Positions 62,761 through 64,000 of a stretch of 64,000 nt of DNA are shown here, one piece after another. Each line of letters begins with the position of its first letter. Position 1 is the stretch's first letter. Location of the stretch: NCBI GenBank assembly GCA_010909165.1, contig VJWM01000182.1, positions 372,001 to 436,000 of the forward strand, in the 5' to 3' direction. Made by a program: the position numbers and the translations under genes. Origin of the DNA: Anthoceros angustus. Taxonomy: Eukaryota > Streptophyta > Anthocerotopsida > Anthocerotales > Anthocerotaceae. The notes under the pieces are model-generated. The model was not told where the DNA came from. It saw nothing but the letters and a program-made list of their open reading frames with translations, and did not search any database.

Positions 62761-64000
62761 TCCTTGCACGATGGTAGGCTCTGAACAAAGGCAAAACCCA
62801 GTATAAGGCAGACTTCAAACGAACAGAGTAGGCTAAATATAACCCCAAAACATCCACCGGGTCATCTCTGCAGCTGGAGAAAATATCAACAAGAACTTGA
62901 CGACTGCTTAAAAATCAGTAATATAGTCAGAATCGTTGGCTGTTCCTCATGTGCATGTTGACATAAACGTAACCCGTAGATTGCATGCCAATCAGTGACC
63001 AGCCGGGTGAGACATAGCGTGATCTGGAACAATGGAAACATTAAACATCACCATCCGCACATCAGTGGGCCCGTTCATTCTCTGATAATCCGCTACAATT
63101 TCGGTCCAGAGAAACAGCAGGATAAGCCACCAGCTGCAGCTTAAGGTTCCCACGTCTCACGTGCCCTACTTGTTCAGTCAGACGATGACAATCGTCTCCT
63201 TTCGGCAGGCTACAGATCCGCGCTCATCACTAGACCTAACTCACGAACTGAGCCTCCATATGGACTCGATCCTGAGCAGAACAAATTGCAGCAACTGAAG
63301 AGGCTCATTATCTACCAGGGGTCACTGGAGTCCGTCCTTGTCACAAAACAGAGACGAACACAAGCTTAGCAGACAGGGACATCACAGGCTCCACTGTGGA
63401 GAAGCCTGGAGCATACAGGAAAGATCATGTTGATGAAGTCACCTGGCTCTGAAATCGTCAAAGACTCCATTTCAGGAGCATCCTTCACCAAATTTGCCAC
63501 GTCATGATATACTTCAAGGCGTTCGTTTGATATTCAGAACCGCGTAGCTCCCAAGACAGTAGAGGCCTGTGCTCCGCAAGAGCTGCGAGGGACTCCTGGA
63601 CAGGGCGGCGGGGTAAGCCAGCACAAAGCTCTGAGCATCAGCAAGTAGCAATGCAAGAGCAGCAGCAGAAGGCACGAACAAGCTGTAGAGTATGCAAATG
63701 CAACCCACTGAGCAGCAACTAACCTACCCAATAATAGGGGTCTTAGCTACCAGAGGGAGTCGACGTCCACAAAGAGCACCTAATCTGTAAATTATTCTAA
63801 TGCATCCAACTTACCCTCTCTAATCCGTTTTGTGTAAACCATTTAACGTAATTTTCAAGCCTTATCCACATGTTTACTCTTTAATTATGAATGGGTAATA
63901 AAATTTTATGACTTTATTTTTTTATTATCTAGGATACTACTTTCCACACTAACATTAAATCAAGGCGTGATACGATCACCCACAAGCTCACCCACATGAC
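62761..64000. other. Upstream flank of the PP2A-A gene
   Basis: The PP2A-A leader and promoter should be here. A leader intron is possible but I could not define one. Frames at 63514-63731 are low-complexity and not convincing. The last 200 bases are AT-rich. Confidence 0.5.

Overview
This window is nuclear DNA of a land plant. Genes have spliceosomal GT-AG introns, mostly 70-200 bp, and there is a plant-type (TTTAGGG)n telomeric array. An intact nine-exon gene of the SPEF1/CLAMP family (31460-33203), a microtubule-binding protein of motile cilia, suggests a lineage with swimming sperm (bryophyte, lycophyte, fern or similar) rather than a flowering plant. The exact taxon cannot be settled from the sequence alone.

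Layout. 1-1542: 5' part of a polygalacturonase (PG) gene with a proline-rich N-terminal region, minus strand, running off the left edge. 3340-5562: an RS2Z-type SR splicing factor, minus strand, whose first exon and upstream region are tandemly duplicated over 5262-9067. 10605-13030: a second PG gene, plus strand, complete in nine exons. 13404-26450: a transposon-rich block with a small hairpin, a 2.4-kb foldback element carrying an interstitial telomere array, a decayed CACTA (TNP2-type) transposase with a 2.9-kb tandem duplication, and a pogo/Psq-like fragment. 26453-29001: two hypothetical genes or relics. 31460-47426: a gene-dense block holding SPEF1 (+), an ATX1-type copper chaperone (-), a divergent transketolase (-), a membrane-anchored M14 carboxypeptidase (+), the ESCRT-III protein VPS60 (-) and S-adenosylhomocysteine hydrolase (-). 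47427-53293: repeats and transposon remnants (Harbinger-like, a possible reverse transcriptase tail). 53294-57111: a DDX5/DBP2-type DEAD-box helicase (+) with one very long intron. 59580-62760: the PP2A scaffold A subunit (-), twelve exons.

The exon models for PG-2, RS2Z, SPEF1, ATX1, transketolase, M14, VPS60, SAHH, DEAD-box and PP2A-A were joined by hand from splice signals and frame. Each sums to a multiple of three and gives a family-like protein. Neighbours are mostly unrelated housekeeping genes, as usual in plant nuclear DNA, and I see no operon-like functional cluster. Small indels are concentrated in the duplicated segments while single-copy genes read cleanly, so some frameshifts in repeats could be assembly artefacts.
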